NCBI GenBank assembly: GCA_900465675.1
Contig: UBJR01000017.1
Span: 62,001 to 126,000, forward strand
Origin: Hyphomicrobiales bacterium
GTDB taxonomy: Bacteria > Pseudomonadota > Alphaproteobacteria > Rhizobiales > Rhizobiaceae
Length of the DNA stretch: 64,000 nt
Reading direction: 5' to 3'
Shown here: positions 8,380 to 18,378 of the stretch, one piece after another
Numbering within the stretch: position 1 is the first letter of the stretch
Layout: every line of letters starts with the position of its first letter
Notes under the pieces: generated by a model
Seen by the model: only the letters and a program-made list of their open reading frames with translations
Databases searched by the model: none
Told to the model about the DNA's origin: nothing
Program-made: the position numbers and the translations under genes

Positions 8380-9073
8380 AAACCGCCTCGCGCTGCGCAA
8401 CACCCGTGCGATGAGCAAAGAGATCCGTGGCGTTAGAGCGGAAGCCGCGATCGCTTGTCCGCGGGCTTGGTGACTTCCGGTGGGCAGGCTCCCGAGCGTC
8501 GGTAGGGCAATGGCTGCCACAATGGCGCGATGAAATTGCGGCACCTTGCAATGGGGCAGGATCTTGTTCAACCTTGCATTTTAAATCCCGCAAAAGTGGT
8601 TCTGCGCTCAGAACTAACTGTATGTCCCGCAAGCTAAGGTCATCTTCTGCAGGCCTTTAAGTCGCCCTTCAGGGCACGAAATAGCGCACTATAGTGCGGC
8701 TTGTGACAGTTGTTTGATTGCGTTTTTGGCTTTCCAGGTTTGAATTGACACTTTGACCATCAGACGTGGGCAGCAAAATCAACAAATGATGCAACAGCAG
8801 CCTAGAGCGACCTTACGCGCTCTCGCAAGACATATCGGGGACCACAGCAAGTCGGGCACTCAAGGACAGCCAGAGCTGAACGCGGAGATCATAGATCAAA
8901 ACGCGCTGCTGAAAAGACTTGGTTATCGGCCCAGCACGTGCGATGTCCAACCTTCGCACGGGTCGATCGCAGTCAATGGCGTGGACGCCAACTTGCGCCC
9001 GCACTTCGTTTGAAGTTCTCCGCGATGGCGATCTCTTTGCTACGAAAGGAGCTTCCACGTCAGGCGAGGACGT
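8380..9073. other. Intergenic stretch containing a 14-bp palindrome
   Basis: About 690 bases with overlapping non-protein-like frames on both strands. The only clear structure is the perfect palindrome at 8685-8698. I see no gene, remnant or terminator that I can name. Confidence 0.45.
8685..8698. promoter_or_regulatory. 14-bp perfect palindrome
   Basis: CGCACTATAGTGCG is fully self-complementary. It could be an operator for a dimeric regulator or a short hairpin. It sits in the non-coding region between LtrA and the convergent sugar-acid operon, with no nearby start codon that explains it. Confidence 0.3.
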
Positions 9074-10273
9074 TCAGGCGAAAAAATCCGCATCCTCTTC
9101 CATAAGATATTTCTTAGCACGCTCAGCATCTATATCGACGCCCAGGCCCGGAGCCTCTAACACGTCCACCATGCTGTCCTTTACGATCTTCGGCGGCAGG
9201 CCAATGACCAGATCCTCCCACCAGGCGTCGGAGGCGCTTGGATATTCGAATGCGACATAATTTGCCGGCAAGGTGGCGCAGACATTGATCAGCGCTCCTA
9301 GGCCCAAAAGGCCGTTGGCAGTGCCATGCGGCGCCATCAGGATCGAGTGCATGTACGCATGCTCGGCAACCCATTTGAGTTCGGCAATGCCGCCAATGTC
9401 AGCTGGATCCGGCCCGATGACGCGCACTGCCTGCGTCCCGATCAATTCCTTGAAATTGTGCCGCAGGTAAATTTGCTCACCGGTATGGATCGGTGTCGAG
9501 GTGGAGGTGGTCAGTTCGCGATAGGCCTGGGGATTGACCCAGGGAACATAGTCCCCGGTCAACATATCCTCGAGCCACATCAAATTGTACTTCTCCACCG
9601 CTCGCGCGAACTTAATCGCATCCGGCAGCATCCAGCCCGGCCCGCAGTCGAGCGCTAGACTGACCTTATCGCCCAGCACCTCCTTCATCGCGATCACGCA
9701 GTCGAGCATGTGGTTGAAGCCGCGCTCGCTGATTACGCCCTGATCCATTGCGCCGTGATAGCCAGCCTTCTTCTGCGTTACGCCGTAGTGGAAGCCCTCG
9801 ATGCTGTCTTTCATATTCGAATGGAACGAGATCCCTTGCTTCACCATAAAGAAGTTCTGCGGCTGCTCCATCATCCATTTGACGTCGGCAGCGTAATCCT
9901 CCGGCCGATCGCCGGTGCGCTTCTGGCGGATAGAGCCATTGTAGACGCGCACCTTGTCGCGTACCTTGCCACCGAGCAGCTTGTAAACGGGGACGCTCGC
10001 CGCCTTGCCGGCAATATCCCACAACGCATGCTCTATTGCGCTGACCGCAGCCCCATATGGCTTGAAAGACCCGCGTTGGCGGATTTTCAGCATCACTCTT
10101 TCGACGTCGGTCGGGTCTTCGCCAATCAGCGCATCGCGGAAATGCAGCACAAACGGTTTTAGGTAGGACTTCGTGAATTCGACTTCGCCAAGCCCATAGA
10201 GGCCCTCATCCGTCACGACACGGACGATAGGATGTTTGCCGATAACGGCGCAGCGCAGATCGGTGATCTTCAT
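9074..10273 (-). CDS. Enolase-superfamily sugar-acid dehydratase/racemase (MR/MLE family), third gene of the operon
   Basis: A 399-residue mandelate racemase/muconate lactonising enzyme-type protein. It has an N-terminal capping domain (about 1-120) and a TIM barrel. The three metal ligands are seen in order: Asp in SLALDCGPGW, Glu in MWLEDMLTGD and Glu in HTGEQIYLR. The C-terminal His base is in LMAPHGTANG. The usual K-x-K position reads FMVKQGISF. These enzymes abstract the proton alpha to a carboxylate of a sugar acid. The substrate cannot be read from the sequence. The start is fixed by GAGGAGG upstream. It is the last gene of a leftward operon (GntR regulator, then two related enzymes, then this one), 17 bases after the preceding gene. 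Confidence 0.85.
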   Translation of the reverse strand: MKITDLRCAVIGKHPIVRVVTDEGLYGLGEVEFTKSYLKPFVLHFRDALIGEDPTDVERVMLKIRQRGSFKPYGAAVSAIEHALWDIAGKAASVPVYKLLGGKVRDKVRVYNGSIRQKRTGDRPEDYAADVKWMMEQPQNFFMVKQGISFHSNMKDSIEGFHYGVTQKKAGYHGAMDQGVISERGFNHMLDCVIAMKEVLGDKVSLALDCGPGWMLPDAIKFARAVEKYNLMWLEDMLTGDYVPWVNPQAYRELTTSTSTPIHTGEQIYLRHNFKELIGTQAVRVIGPDPADIGGIAELKWVAEHAYMHSILMAPHGTANGLLGLGALINVCATLPANYVAFEYPSASDAWWEDLVIGLPPKIVKDSMVDVLEAPGLGVDIDAERAKKYLMEEDADFFA

Positions 10274-10290
10274 CTTCGTTCCTCCTCGCT

Positions 10291-11652
10291 TCAGCTCCAG
10301 GTACGATCCCAGGAATACTCGTTGTCCCAGCGGTCGGTAGGCTCCCAAATCCCGGCAACGCCCGGCTGCAGATGACGTGAGATGACTTCATCGACGACGT
10401 CGTCTATCCCCAGGCCCGGCTTGTCCGGTACGGTGATGAAGCCATCTTTGACGAGAGGCTTTGGGAGGCCGGTGACGATGTCGTCCCACCAGTCGACATC
10501 GGCCGAATGATATTCGAGCGCCATGAAATTCTCGGTCGCGGTCGCAACATGGGCAGCCGCCATCGCGGCGATGGGGCTCTCCGCCATGTGGATTGCCATC
10601 GCGACACCGTATTCCTGTGCCATGTCGCCGATTTTCTTGGTTTCCAGTATCCCCCCACTGGTCAGCAGATCCGGATGGATAACGGAGACGCCGCCGCCGT
10701 CGAGAAGCGGCTTGAACCCCTCCTTCAGGTAGATGTCCTCGCCGGTACAGATCGGGACGGTGGTCGAATCCTGCAGCTGACGATATTGCTGCGCATATTG
10801 CCAGGGGATCACGTCTTCGAGCCAGGCCGGGACATATTTCTCGATCCGCCTGGCGAGGCGAATGCCGTTCTGCATCGAAATATGGCCAATATGGTCGATT
10901 GCCAGCGGGATATTCATGCCGATGACTTCACGAACTTCGGCGATGTACTTCTCAAGCAGGTCAAGGCCCTTGTCTGTAAAGTGGAGGCCGGTGAACGGGT
11001 GCTGAACGTTGTGCAGATCGTAGGCGGCATTGCGCAGACGGCGCTCATCCATGGTTTTCAGCGGCCCACGCACCGGGCTTTTGCGGTATCCCTCGAGCGA
11101 TCCTGCGGGAAACACGACAGCTCCTGGCACATCAGCAATCTGCATCAGCCCGAGATCCATCTTCAGGAACGTGAAACCGAGTTCCATGCGCTGCTTCAGG
11201 CGCTTTCCGGTCTCCGTGCCGCTCGGCACGGTGGCGTCGGTATCGCAATAGACGCGCACCTGCTCGCGAAATCGTCCGCCAAGCATCTGGTAGACCGGAA
11301 CGCCATAGGCCTTGCCGGCAAGATCCCACAAAGCAATTTCAACCGCCGACACGCCACCGCCCTGGCGCCCGTGTCCACCAAACTGCTTGATACGCCGGAA
11401 CAGGCGATCGATGTCGCAGGGGTTCTCCCCCAGCAAGCGGCTTTTCAGCATAAGAGCGTAGGTCGCGCTAGCCCCGTCTCTAACCTCGCCGAACCCGACA
11501 ATTCCCTGGTTCGTATAGATCTTGAGAAGCGCAGAGGTGAACGGGGCACCGTTGATCTCGGCGACCCGCATATCCGTGATGCGAAGTTCGGACGGTTTTG
11601 AATTCAAGTTTATCCGATTGAGCGCTTCTTCCGCTCCATCTACCTCTCGCAT
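10291..11652 (-). CDS. Enolase-superfamily sugar-acid dehydratase/racemase (MR/MLE family), second gene of the operon
   Basis: At 453 residues this is longer than the roughly 390 typical of the family. The extra length includes an N-terminal extension of about 25 residues and an insertion around [16 protein letters not shown]. Metal ligands and base: Asp in [10 protein letters not shown], Glu in [10 protein letters not shown], Glu in CTGEDIYLK and His in [10 protein letters not shown] lysine is present in FLKMDLGLM at the K-x-K/D position. The start ATG has GAGGAA 7 bases upstream, which excludes the longer frame. It is a paralogue of the two flanking genes, but divergent enough to suggest a separate substrate or step rather than a recent duplicate. 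Confidence 0.85.
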   Translation of the reverse strand: MREVDGAEEALNRINLNSKPSELRITDMRVAEINGAPFTSALLKIYTNQGIVGFGEVRDGASATYALMLKSRLLGENPCDIDRLFRRIKQFGGHGRQGGGVSAVEIALWDLAGKAYGVPVYQMLGGRFREQVRVYCDTDATVPSGTETGKRLKQRMELGFTFLKMDLGLMQIADVPGAVVFPAGSLEGYRKSPVRGPLKTMDERRLRNAAYDLHNVQHPFTGLHFTDKGLDLLEKYIAEVREVIGMNIPLAIDHIGHISMQNGIRLARRIEKYVPAWLEDVIPWQYAQQYRQLQDSTTVPICTGEDIYLKEGFKPLLDGGGVSVIHPDLLTSGGILETKKIGDMAQEYGVAMAIHMAESPIAAMAAAHVATATENFMALEYHSADVDWWDDIVTGLPKPLVKDGFITVPDKPGLGIDDVVDEVISRHLQPGVAGIWEPTDRWDNEYSWDRTWS

Positions 11653-11716
11653 GATTTGATTCCTCGCTAGTCGATAGGGCTTGTCGCCGCACGGCCGACA
11701 CAGCCGAAAACGTCGG

Positions 11717-12883
11717 TCAGTCCAATTCAATCTCGTGGTCTTGAAGGTAGTCGCGGTTCATCTCGACGCCGAGGCCCGGCTTTTGGGCAAGCCTGAGATT
11801 GCCGTTCGAGACATCCAGCGGCCGGTCGATAAGGTGATCATATTTGCCGAGGTTCCATTCCGACGTCTCAAGCTTGTAGAAGTTCGGGACGGTCATCATC
11901 ACCTGCGCGCCCGCAACCACGTTGATCGGGCCGGCGGCGTCATGCGGGGAGACCGGGATATAATAGGCCTCGCACAGCGCCGAGATCTTTTTGAGCTCGG
12001 TAATGCCGCCGGTCCAGGTGACATCCGGCATGATGTAGTCGGCGAGCTTGTTTTCGAGCACGGGAACGAAGTCCCACTTGGTATGACCACGTTCCCCCCA
12101 TGAAATTGCAGCATTTACCTTTTCCCGGACCTGTTTGAGCGCGTTTAGACTCTCGGGTGGGCAAGGCTCTTCGAACCAGTCGATCTGGCCTGCTTCTTCA
12201 AGGCTGCGGCAAAGACGGATGGCGGTTGGGACATCGAACCGGCCGTGGGCGTCAATGAGAATGTCGACGTCCGGGCCTGCTGTCTCGCGGATCAGTTCCG
12301 TCAGCTCGGCGGCTTCGCGTTCGTCCCTGCGGGTCATGCTGCCGTCGAGATAACCGTCCCGCTGTTCACGCGCGATTCCATCGGCACCGCGGCCTTGATG
12401 AGGGAACGGATCGAACTTCAGTCCTGTGTGGCCGGAATCGACAATATCCCGAATTTCGCGGATGACAGCCTCTTTGCTGGTGAATTTCGCCTGGTTGGGA
12501 TGGGTATAGAGGGCGATCTCGTCGCGCACAGGCCCGCCAAGTAACTCGTAGATCGGCTTGCCGAGGACCTTGCCGCGGATATCCCACAGAGCGATGTCGA
12601 TGGCGCTTACGCATTCGACCGCAGCACCCCTGCTGCCCATGTATGTGAAGCTGCGGAATATTTTGTGCCACAGATATTCGATACGGGCGGGATCTTCGCC
12701 TCTGAGAGCCTGACCGATCTGGCGAAGGATTGTGCAGAGCGCGCGATTGGCGAGCTTCGTCGTGGTTGTTATTTCGCCCCAGCCACTCACCCCCTCGTCT
12801 GTCGTTACCTCCACGAAAAGGAATTCTCCCCAGTAAGACGCATCGGACTTGATGAGCCACGGCCGTACGCTTGTGATTTTCAT
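11717..12883 (-). CDS. Galactonate-dehydratase-like enzyme (enolase superfamily)
   Basis: A 388-residue MR/MLE family protein. It shows the D-x-H motif of D-galactonate dehydratases ([10 protein letters not shown]), Glu in [10 protein letters not shown], Glu in [10 protein letters not shown] and the C-terminal His in VSPHDAAGP. In DgoD-type enzymes the His of D-x-H and the C-terminal His are the catalytic acid and base for removing water, giving a 2-keto-3-deoxy acid. Dehydration of an aldonic acid is therefore likely. The exact sugar is not known. It follows the GntR regulator by 42 bases in the same direction and is the first enzyme of the leftward operon. AAGG lies upstream of the ATG. Confidence 0.85.
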   Translation of the reverse strand: MKITSVRPWLIKSDASYWGEFLFVEVTTDEGVSGWGEITTTTKLANRALCTILRQIGQALRGEDPARIEYLWHKIFRSFTYMGSRGAAVECVSAIDIALWDIRGKVLGKPIYELLGGPVRDEIALYTHPNQAKFTSKEAVIREIRDIVDSGHTGLKFDPFPHQGRGADGIAREQRDGYLDGSMTRRDEREAAELTELIRETAGPDVDILIDAHGRFDVPTAIRLCRSLEEAGQIDWFEEPCPPESLNALKQVREKVNAAISWGERGHTKWDFVPVLENKLADYIMPDVTWTGGITELKKISALCEAYYIPVSPHDAAGPINVVAGAQVMMTVPNFYKLETSEWNLGKYDHLIDRPLDVSNGNLRLAQKPGLGVEMNRDYLQDHEIELD

Positions 12884-12925
12884 CTGGGCTACCTTTTGAA
12901 CTGAGCAGATGTTTGCCGGCTTGTC

Positions 12926-13678
12926 CTATCCCGCGCGGGCCGCGCTACGTGCCCTCATATGTTCCAGGAGATGTCGGCCCGAACCCTCGACGTGGCGCGC
13001 AATGAGTTCGGCTGCCGCATCAGCATTTCCGGCCTTCACGAGCGCAATAAGTTCACGGTGTTCGCTGAGGATGGCTGCGCGCCGGGCGAGCGTGAAGTTG
13101 AAACGCCGGCCGACCGCCCTCAGAACTTCACGATGCTTCCACCAAAGCTCGGCGGCGTGACGGTTATAGTGTTTCTGATACATCACCGTGTGGAAAGCGG
13201 TATCCAGCTCACTATGCTTGAATGGGTCGCTGAAGTTGTTCTGCTCGATCAAATCCTGAATGCGCTCGAGTTCTGCGATGTCTTCCACGGTCGCCATGGT
13301 GACGAACCATCGCGTCAGTGCCGGCTCGATCAACACGCCAATCTCGTAGACATCCCGAACGAAGTCCTGATCGATAGGCCGCACACGCGCACCGCGGTTT
13401 GGCACGAAGGTAACGAAACCTTCGCCACGCAACAGCTGCAAGGCCTCGCGAACCGGATTGGTCGATGTGCCGTGGCGTCGGGCGAGATCGGTCGCAACCA
13501 GCCGCTCGTTTGCTGCAAGCCGACCCTCGATGATGTCATCTCTGATCAGTTTGTAGAGGGTGGCTCCCTCGCTCGATGCGCCATCTGCGTCGATGCCTTC
13601 GGGTGGCATGGCTCTGAACTCAGTCGTCTCGGTCAAAATGTTCCCCATGAATACTGTATTTTCCCAATTATCATGCAA
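12926..13678 (-). CDS. GntR-family (FadR/FCD subfamily) transcriptional regulator
   Basis: A 250-residue regulator with an N-terminal winged helix-turn-helix (about residues 40-105: LYKLIRDDIIEGRL, ATDLARRHGTSTNPVREAL, VTFVPNRGARV). An all-helical FCD ligand-binding domain follows (about 115-240), with the metal-binding-type residues D, H and H in DTAFHTVMYQKH and the closing HEGSGRHLLEHM-like segment. FCD regulators of sugar-acid pathways normally repress and are released by the substrate or an intermediate. It is encoded divergently from the ABC transporter and is first in the catabolic operon, so it most likely controls both. The N-terminal start is uncertain (13678 or 13648). Confidence 0.88.
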   Translation of the reverse strand: MHDNWENTVFMGNILTETTEFRAMPPEGIDADGASSEGATLYKLIRDDIIEGRLAANERLVATDLARRHGTSTNPVREALQLLRGEGFVTFVPNRGARVRPIDQDFVRDVYEIGVLIEPALTRWFVTMATVEDIAELERIQDLIEQNNFSDPFKHSELDTAFHTVMYQKHYNRHAAELWWKHREVLRAVGRRFNFTLARRAAILSEHRELIALVKAGNADAAAELIARHVEGSGRHLLEHMRARSAARAG

Positions 13679-13691
13679 ATCTCAGCCAAAC

Positions 13692-13743
13692 AATGTACGA
13701 TTTTGTCGATTGACATACATTCCTTGATCTGAAAACGTATAAT
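13692..13743 (+). promoter_or_regulatory. Divergent control region with operator-like inverted repeats
   Basis: Between the GntR gene and the binding-protein gene lie a perfect inverted repeat TGTC-GATT-GACA (13704-13715) and an outer pair AATGTA (13692-13697) / TACATT (13716-13721). TTGACA at 13710-13715 and TATAAT at 13738-13743 look like promoter boxes. Their 22-base spacing is too long for a standard promoter, so the pairing is doubtful. The nested symmetry suits a dimeric FadR-type regulator sitting over a -35 element. Confidence 0.45.
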
Positions 13744-13839
13744 CTGCGTCATGGGATACACTGGCTTGAGGAGGTCAGTCCCACGAGCGTGGACCGCCTG
13801 CCCTGAGCAGAGCGGCTTGGGAGAACCTGGAGGATACCT

Positions 13840-15318
13840 ATGACGAGGATTTCACTCGGAGGTGCCGTCCTGCGCAGCACCGTCTCGACTGCTATGCTGG
13901 TGTCTATGCTGTCTACTTCCGCTTTTGGCGCGTCGGTGGACCTGAGCAAGTGGTCACCGGACTACGTTCGTTCTATTGCTGGCACACAGGACTTCGATAC
14001 CGCGGCCGATTGCAGCAAGGTTACGCCCCTGGACTACAAAGGACGTCTGACGTTCTGGTACCAGGGTATCTTCGAAGGCGATCCAGACTCGCTGCGGCAA
14101 TATTACAAGGATTTCTTTGCGACCTTCCGCAAGACCTACCCGAATATTCAGCTCGAGGAACAGGGGCTGACTTACAACGACCTGCTCGATAAATTCCGCA
14201 CCGCACTGCTCGGCAATGCCGCTCCGATGGCGGTTCGCCTGCAGATCCTGGGAGGCGTCGAGTTTGCTGCCAAGGGCTATCTTCAGCCTCTGAAGCCAGA
14301 GGATGTTGGTTATTCAACGGATGATTTCTGGCCTGGCGCCATGAAGGCCGTCAGCTGGGACGGTGTGCCCTACGGCATTCCGACCAATAACGAAACGATG
14401 GCCTTCATCTGGAATGCCGACATATTCAAAAGAGCTGGCCTCGACCCCGACAAGGCTCCAGCAACCTGGGACGATGTTGTCAAGTATTCCAAGCAGATCC
14501 ACGACAAGCTTGGAATCTCGGGCTACGGCCTCGTGGCTCGCAAGAACGCCGGCAATACGCCTTACCGCTTTATGCCGCAGCTTTGGGCCTATGGCGGAGG
14601 TGTCTTTGACGAGGCATCCAAGGATCCGACCTACAAAGAGGTTGAACTTGCCAGCCCTCAAAGCAAGGCCGCATTGCAGGCTTCCTATGACATGTATGTT
14701 CGTGACAAATCCGTACCTGTCTCAGCTCTTACAAACCAGCAGGCAGACAATCAGCCGCTTTTCCTGGCTGGCCAGCTTGGTATGATGGTTTCTCATCCGT
14801 CTGACTACGACGTCATGCTGGATCTGCAAAAGAAGGCGACCGCTACGGATAAGGAGAAGGCGCAGACGGTCATCGACAATATGCGTTACGGACTCATTCC
14901 GACCGGCCCCGACGGCAAGCGTGCCGTTGTCTTTGGCGGTTCAAACATTCATATCCTCAAACCCGAATACGTGGAAGGAGGCAAGGTGGACGAACCAGCC
15001 GCGAAGGCTATCGTCTGCATGTGGTCCAGCCCTGAATGGTCCTTGAAGTTGGCCTATGTCGGCTCGAACCCAGGCAACCTCAACGGCTTCAAGACCAAGT
15101 GGATGAAGGACCGTCTGGACAAGATCAAATTCCTTGACGTCACCACATCGATGCTGCCGTTTGGCATTCCGTTCCCCGCACTACCGCAGTCTCCCGAGAT
15201 CATGAACATCATCGTACCGGACATGCTGCAGAACGCTTTGACTGGTGCGATGACGGTCGACCAGGCAGCCGACGATGCCGCCAAGAAAGTTAAAGAAATA
15301 ATGGACGGTGGGCTCTAG
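13840..15318 (+). CDS. ABC transporter extracellular solute-binding protein
   Basis: A 492-residue periplasmic binding protein with an N-terminal signal peptide (hydrophobic stretch about residues 8-28, cleavage near SAFGA). It has the layout of family 1 sugar-binding proteins: LTFWYQGIFEGD near the N-terminus, YGIPTNNETMAFIWNADIFKRAG-like hinge segments and a Pro-rich C-terminus. It captures the substrate and delivers it to the permease pair encoded downstream. GGAGG precedes the ATG. As usual it is first in the operon and is separated from the permease genes by a stable hairpin. The ligand is probably a sugar acid or its oligomer, judging only from the neighbouring dehydratases. Confidence 0.9.
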   Translation: MTRISLGGAVLRSTVSTAMLVSMLSTSAFGASVDLSKWSPDYVRSIAGTQDFDTAADCSKVTPLDYKGRLTFWYQGIFEGDPDSLRQYYKDFFATFRKTYPNIQLEEQGLTYNDLLDKFRTALLGNAAPMAVRLQILGGVEFAAKGYLQPLKPEDVGYSTDDFWPGAMKAVSWDGVPYGIPTNNETMAFIWNADIFKRAGLDPDKAPATWDDVVKYSKQIHDKLGISGYGLVARKNAGNTPYRFMPQLWAYGGGVFDEASKDPTYKEVELASPQSKAALQASYDMYVRDKSVPVSALTNQQADNQPLFLAGQLGMMVSHPSDYDVMLDLQKKATATDKEKAQTVIDNMRYGLIPTGPDGKRAVVFGGSNIHILKPEYVEGGKVDEPAAKAIVCMWSSPEWSLKLAYVGSNPGNLNGFKTKWMKDRLDKIKFLDVTTSMLPFGIPFPALPQSPEIMNIIVPDMLQNALTGAMTVDQAADDAAKKVKEIMDGGL

Positions 15319-15337
15319 CCCAGATCCGACGATCTAA

Positions 15338-15363
15338 CCGGCTGCTGAGATTCCCGCAGCCGG
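15338..15363 (+). terminator. Intercistronic hairpin after the binding-protein gene
   Basis: A perfect 8-bp stem CCGGCTGC / GCAGCCGG with a 10-base loop, followed by CTTTGTC. Such hairpins between a binding-protein gene and its permeases commonly protect or attenuate the mRNA so that the binding protein is made in excess. Confidence 0.6.
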
Positions 15364-15393
15364 CTTTGTCTCAAAGGATGAGGGCCTAGCGTA

Positions 15394-16353
15394 GTGGCGA
15401 TCTTGACTGGAAAGGCAGACGTTTCCCGGCCGCTTGAACAATACAGGCCCGGTTTGTTGCGAAAGATCTGGGACCATCGTGCTGACTACGCATACGTTCT
15501 GCCGTCGATCGCAGTGATGCTCATCGTGATAGCATACCCGATCTACTATACGATCGAGCTGTCTTTCTTTAACACGCCGCCCGGCCTACAGCTCAAAGAC
15601 AAGATTTTCGTCGGCCTCGACAACTACACTGCCATCCTTAAAAGTTCGGTGTTTTGGACTGTGACCAAAAACACCCTCATCTGGACCCTCGGGTCAACTT
15701 TCATCTCCTTCGTTCTTGGGTTCGCCTGTGCTTTGGCGCTCCATCGTGACTTCGCCGGCCGTGCAATCCTGCGAGCCATCCTGATCATCCCCTGGGTTAT
15801 CAGTGCAGTCGCCGCATCCTACATCTGGAAGTGGATCTACCATTCGGACTTTGGTGTGATCGGCGCGGTATTGGTCGGCGTAGGCCTTGCCGACCGGCCA
15901 CCGAATTTCATCGACAGTGTCGATACGGTGCTGCCCTCGCTTATCGTCGTCAACATCTGGAGAGAGTTCCCGTTTGCCATGATCATGATGATGGCTGGCC
16001 TACAAACAGTGCCCGATCAACTGCTGCGTGCGGCGAAAGTTGACGGCGCCAATGCCTGGCAGCGGTTCTGGCACGTCACCTTCCCGCATGTCAGAAATGT
16101 CTCCACGGTAACGATCCTGCTCTTGGCGGTGGCCAACTTCAATTCCTTCATCATCCCATGGATCATGACGGGCGGGGGACCATCGAACGCATCGCACATC
16201 TGGATCACGCATATCTATGAACTCGCGTTCGGACGCCAGCGGTGGGGTGTGGCATCGGCCTACTCGGTCCTGCTGTTCTTGATACTGATGTCTTTCGGCT
16301 ACTTCTATGTTCGCGCGCTAAGCGCCAATGGGCAAAAGGAAGGAAGCGAATGA
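15394..16353 (+). CDS. ABC transporter permease (MalF/UgpA type)
   Basis: A 319-residue inner-membrane protein with six predicted helices, the first at about residues 33-55. The conserved cytoplasmic EAA loop that contacts the ATPase reads LLRAAKVDGANAWQRFWHVT. The start is GTG; GAGGG lies about 11 bases upstream. It forms the channel together with the next gene product. Its stop overlaps the start of that gene (ATGA), a sign of coupled translation. Confidence 0.9.
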   Translation: MAILTGKADVSRPLEQYRPGLLRKIWDHRADYAYVLPSIAVMLIVIAYPIYYTIELSFFNTPPGLQLKDKIFVGLDNYTAILKSSVFWTVTKNTLIWTLGSTFISFVLGFACALALHRDFAGRAILRAILIIPWVISAVAASYIWKWIYHSDFGVIGAVLVGVGLADRPPNFIDSVDTVLPSLIVVNIWREFPFAMIMMMAGLQTVPDQLLRAAKVDGANAWQRFWHVTFPHVRNVSTVTILLLAVANFNSFIIPWIMTGGGPSNASHIWITHIYELAFGRQRWGVASAYSVLLFLILMSFGYFYVRALSANGQKEGSE

Positions 16354-17240
16354 GCACAATTCCCGGGACCGCGCAGACCAGGCAGGCACGCGGCCGCACA
16401 ACCATCGACGGATGGCGGTGGGGCGGCCGGGTGTTCCTGCTCTTCATGCTGCTCTACACAGCTTTGCCGATGGTCTGGATGCTGCTGACATCAATCAAAT
16501 CTGGTTTTGCCGCAATGCAGTTCCCGCCCCAATGGTGGCCGGACCAACCCACTCTTGCCAGCTACCAAAAGCTGCTTGATCCCCAAAACAGCGTCGGCCA
16601 AGACTTCCTGCGTTTCTTTTGGAATAGCCTCTTCGTGTCCACGGCGACTACAATAATGTCGGTTGTCGTGGCGGTACCGGCTGCTTACGCGTTTTCCCGC
16701 TTCACCTTCCCGGGACGGAACTTCCTGTTTTTCGCTGTCTTGCTTCGCAATATGTTCCCGGCAGTCATCTTCCTCGTGCCGCTGTTTATTCTCATGCGCG
16801 CATTAGGGCTGGTGAACACCCATGGGTCCCTCGTCCTGACCTACCTTACATTTGGCTTGCCGCTCGCAATCTGGCTCCTCAAAGGCTTCTACGACAATAT
16901 TCCGATCCAACTGGAGCAGGCCGCACGCATTGACGGGGCGACCCGTTTCCAGGCCTTCGTGCTGATTGTCGTGCCACTCTCAACGCCTGGGATCATCGCT
17001 ACAGCGATCTATTCGTTTATCGGCGCATGGAACGAATACATTTATGCCTACACGTTCCTGTCGAAGAATGAACAGTTGACCCTACCCGTTGGCATCCAGC
17101 GTTTCTTCTCGGAGAACACCACCGACTTTCCCGGTCTCATGGCGGCCAGCTTCATCATGAGCGTACCGGTCGTCGTCCTTTTTCTGCTTCTGCAACGATA
17201 CTTCGTACGCGCCCTCACCGAAGGCGCAGTCAAGCATTAG
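16350..17240 (+). CDS. ABC transporter permease (MalG/UgpE type)
   Basis: A 296-residue six-helix permease. The EAA loop is present as [20 protein letters not shown], followed by P-L-S-T-P-G, typical of the MalG side. GGAAGGAAG precedes the ATG, which overlaps the previous stop codon. The longer open frame upstream lies inside the preceding gene and is discarded. Paired with the upstream permease and the downstream ATPase, it completes a CUT1-type carbohydrate importer. Confidence 0.9.
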   Translation: MSTIPGTAQTRQARGRTTIDGWRWGGRVFLLFMLLYTALPMVWMLLTSIKSGFAAMQFPPQWWPDQPTLASYQKLLDPQNSVGQDFLRFFWNSLFVSTATTIMSVVVAVPAAYAFSRFTFPGRNFLFFAVLLRNMFPAVIFLVPLFILMRALGLVNTHGSLVLTYLTFGLPLAIWLLKGFYDNIPIQLEQAARIDGATRFQAFVLIVVPLSTPGIIATAIYSFIGAWNEYIYAYTFLSKNEQLTLPVGIQRFFSENTTDFPGLMAASFIMSVPVVVLFLLLQRYFVRALTEGAVKH

Positions 17241-17250
17241 GGAGTTGCTC

Positions 17251-18348
17251 GTGGCCCATGTGGTCCTCAAAGATCTGATCAAGAATTATGGCAGCTTCAA
17301 TGCTGTGAAGAGCGTCACGCTGACTGTTAACGACGGCGAGTTCGTGGCACTCGTCGGCCCGTCAGGCTGCGGCAAGACGACAACGCTCAACTTGGTGGCG
17401 GGGCTGACGTCTGTGACGTCTGGCGATATTGTCATCGGCGACCGGGTGGTCAATGATCTCGACCCCAAGGACAGGGACATCGCGATGGTGTTCCAGAACT
17501 ACGCTCTCTATCCTCAGAAGTCGGTCTATAAAAACCTGGCCTTCCCGCTGCAGATGCGCAAACTGCCAAAGGACGAGATCGACAGGAAAGTCAGGGAAGC
17601 TGCACGCGTCCTGGACATGACGCAGTTGCTGGAGCGCAAGCCGCGGGAGCTTTCGGGCGGCCAACAGCAGCGCGTGGCGCTCGGCCGCGCCCTCGTACGC
17701 GATCCGGCCGTGTTCCTGATGGACGAGCCGCTCTCCAATCTCGACGCCAAGCTCCGCGTGCAGATGCGTTCGGAGATCAAGCGTTTTCACCAAGATCTGA
17801 AAGCCACAATCATCTACGTGACGCACGATCAGCTTGAAGCGGTCACGATGGCCGACCGGATGGCGGTGATGAACGGTGGCTATCTGCAGCAATACGATAC
17901 GCCGGCACAAGTCTTTGCCAATCCCGTGAACATGTTCGTGGCAAGCTTCGTCGGCAGTCCGGCGATGAGCCTCGTTCCGCTGGAAGCATCCACCGCAGGA
18001 GGCAATACGGTCTTGACCAGCGCGGAAGGTTGGCGACTGGAACTTTCGCCGGAGAATGTCAGGAAGGTCGCCAAAGCGGCATCCAAGAAGGTCGTGCTCG
18101 GTGCGCGTCATTCGACCATCAAACTGCATAAGACTGCGATCCCAGGAACTGTCCCCGCCAAAGCCTACACGGTTGAACCGACAGGAGACGTCACTTTCGT
18201 ACAGGCCTTCCTGTCCGGCGCTATCGTCAATATCAGCGTGCCGCCAGCCGTTGTCGTCGCTCCAGATGAACCGATCTGGCTGGAGTTCGATCAGGAGCGG
18301 ATCCACTTGTTCGACGGCGAAACAGAAATGGCTCTCAAGGCAGATTGA
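17251..18348 (+). CDS. ABC transporter ATP-binding protein (MalK/UgpC type)
   Basis: A 365-residue ATPase with Walker [10 protein letters not shown], signature LSGGQQQR, Walker [13 protein letters not shown] and the switch His in [11 protein letters not shown]-terminal TOBE/OB-like regulatory domain follows (about residues 240-365). It energises the importer of the two preceding permeases. The start is taken as GTG at 17251 because GGGAG lies 6 bases upstream. The TTG two codons earlier touches the ribosome binding site and is unlikely. Confidence 0.93.
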   Translation: MAHVVLKDLIKNYGSFNAVKSVTLTVNDGEFVALVGPSGCGKTTTLNLVAGLTSVTSGDIVIGDRVVNDLDPKDRDIAMVFQNYALYPQKSVYKNLAFPLQMRKLPKDEIDRKVREAARVLDMTQLLERKPRELSGGQQQRVALGRALVRDPAVFLMDEPLSNLDAKLRVQMRSEIKRFHQDLKATIIYVTHDQLEAVTMADRMAVMNGGYLQQYDTPAQVFANPVNMFVASFVGSPAMSLVPLEASTAGGNTVLTSAEGWRLELSPENVRKVAKAASKKVVLGARHSTIKLHKTAIPGTVPAKAYTVEPTGDVTFVQAFLSGAIVNISVPPAVVVAPDEPIWLEFDQERIHLFDGETEMALKAD

Positions 18349-18378
18349 GATGACGCGCATGCGCAACACGAGGCGTCG

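Noticed and set aside
10507-11601. Long plus-strand open frame (364 codons)
   Set aside because: Antisense to the second enolase-superfamily enzyme, which has clear family motifs and a ribosome binding site. A GC-rich third codon position produces such shadow frames.
13710-13743. TTGACA and TATAAT as a standard sigma-70 promoter
   Set aside because: The spacing is 22 bases, well outside the usual 16-18, so the two boxes probably do not work together.
17362-18369. Minus-strand open frame of 335 codons
   Set aside because: Antisense to the ABC ATPase with intact Walker motifs. His/Arg-rich composition is typical of shadow frames.
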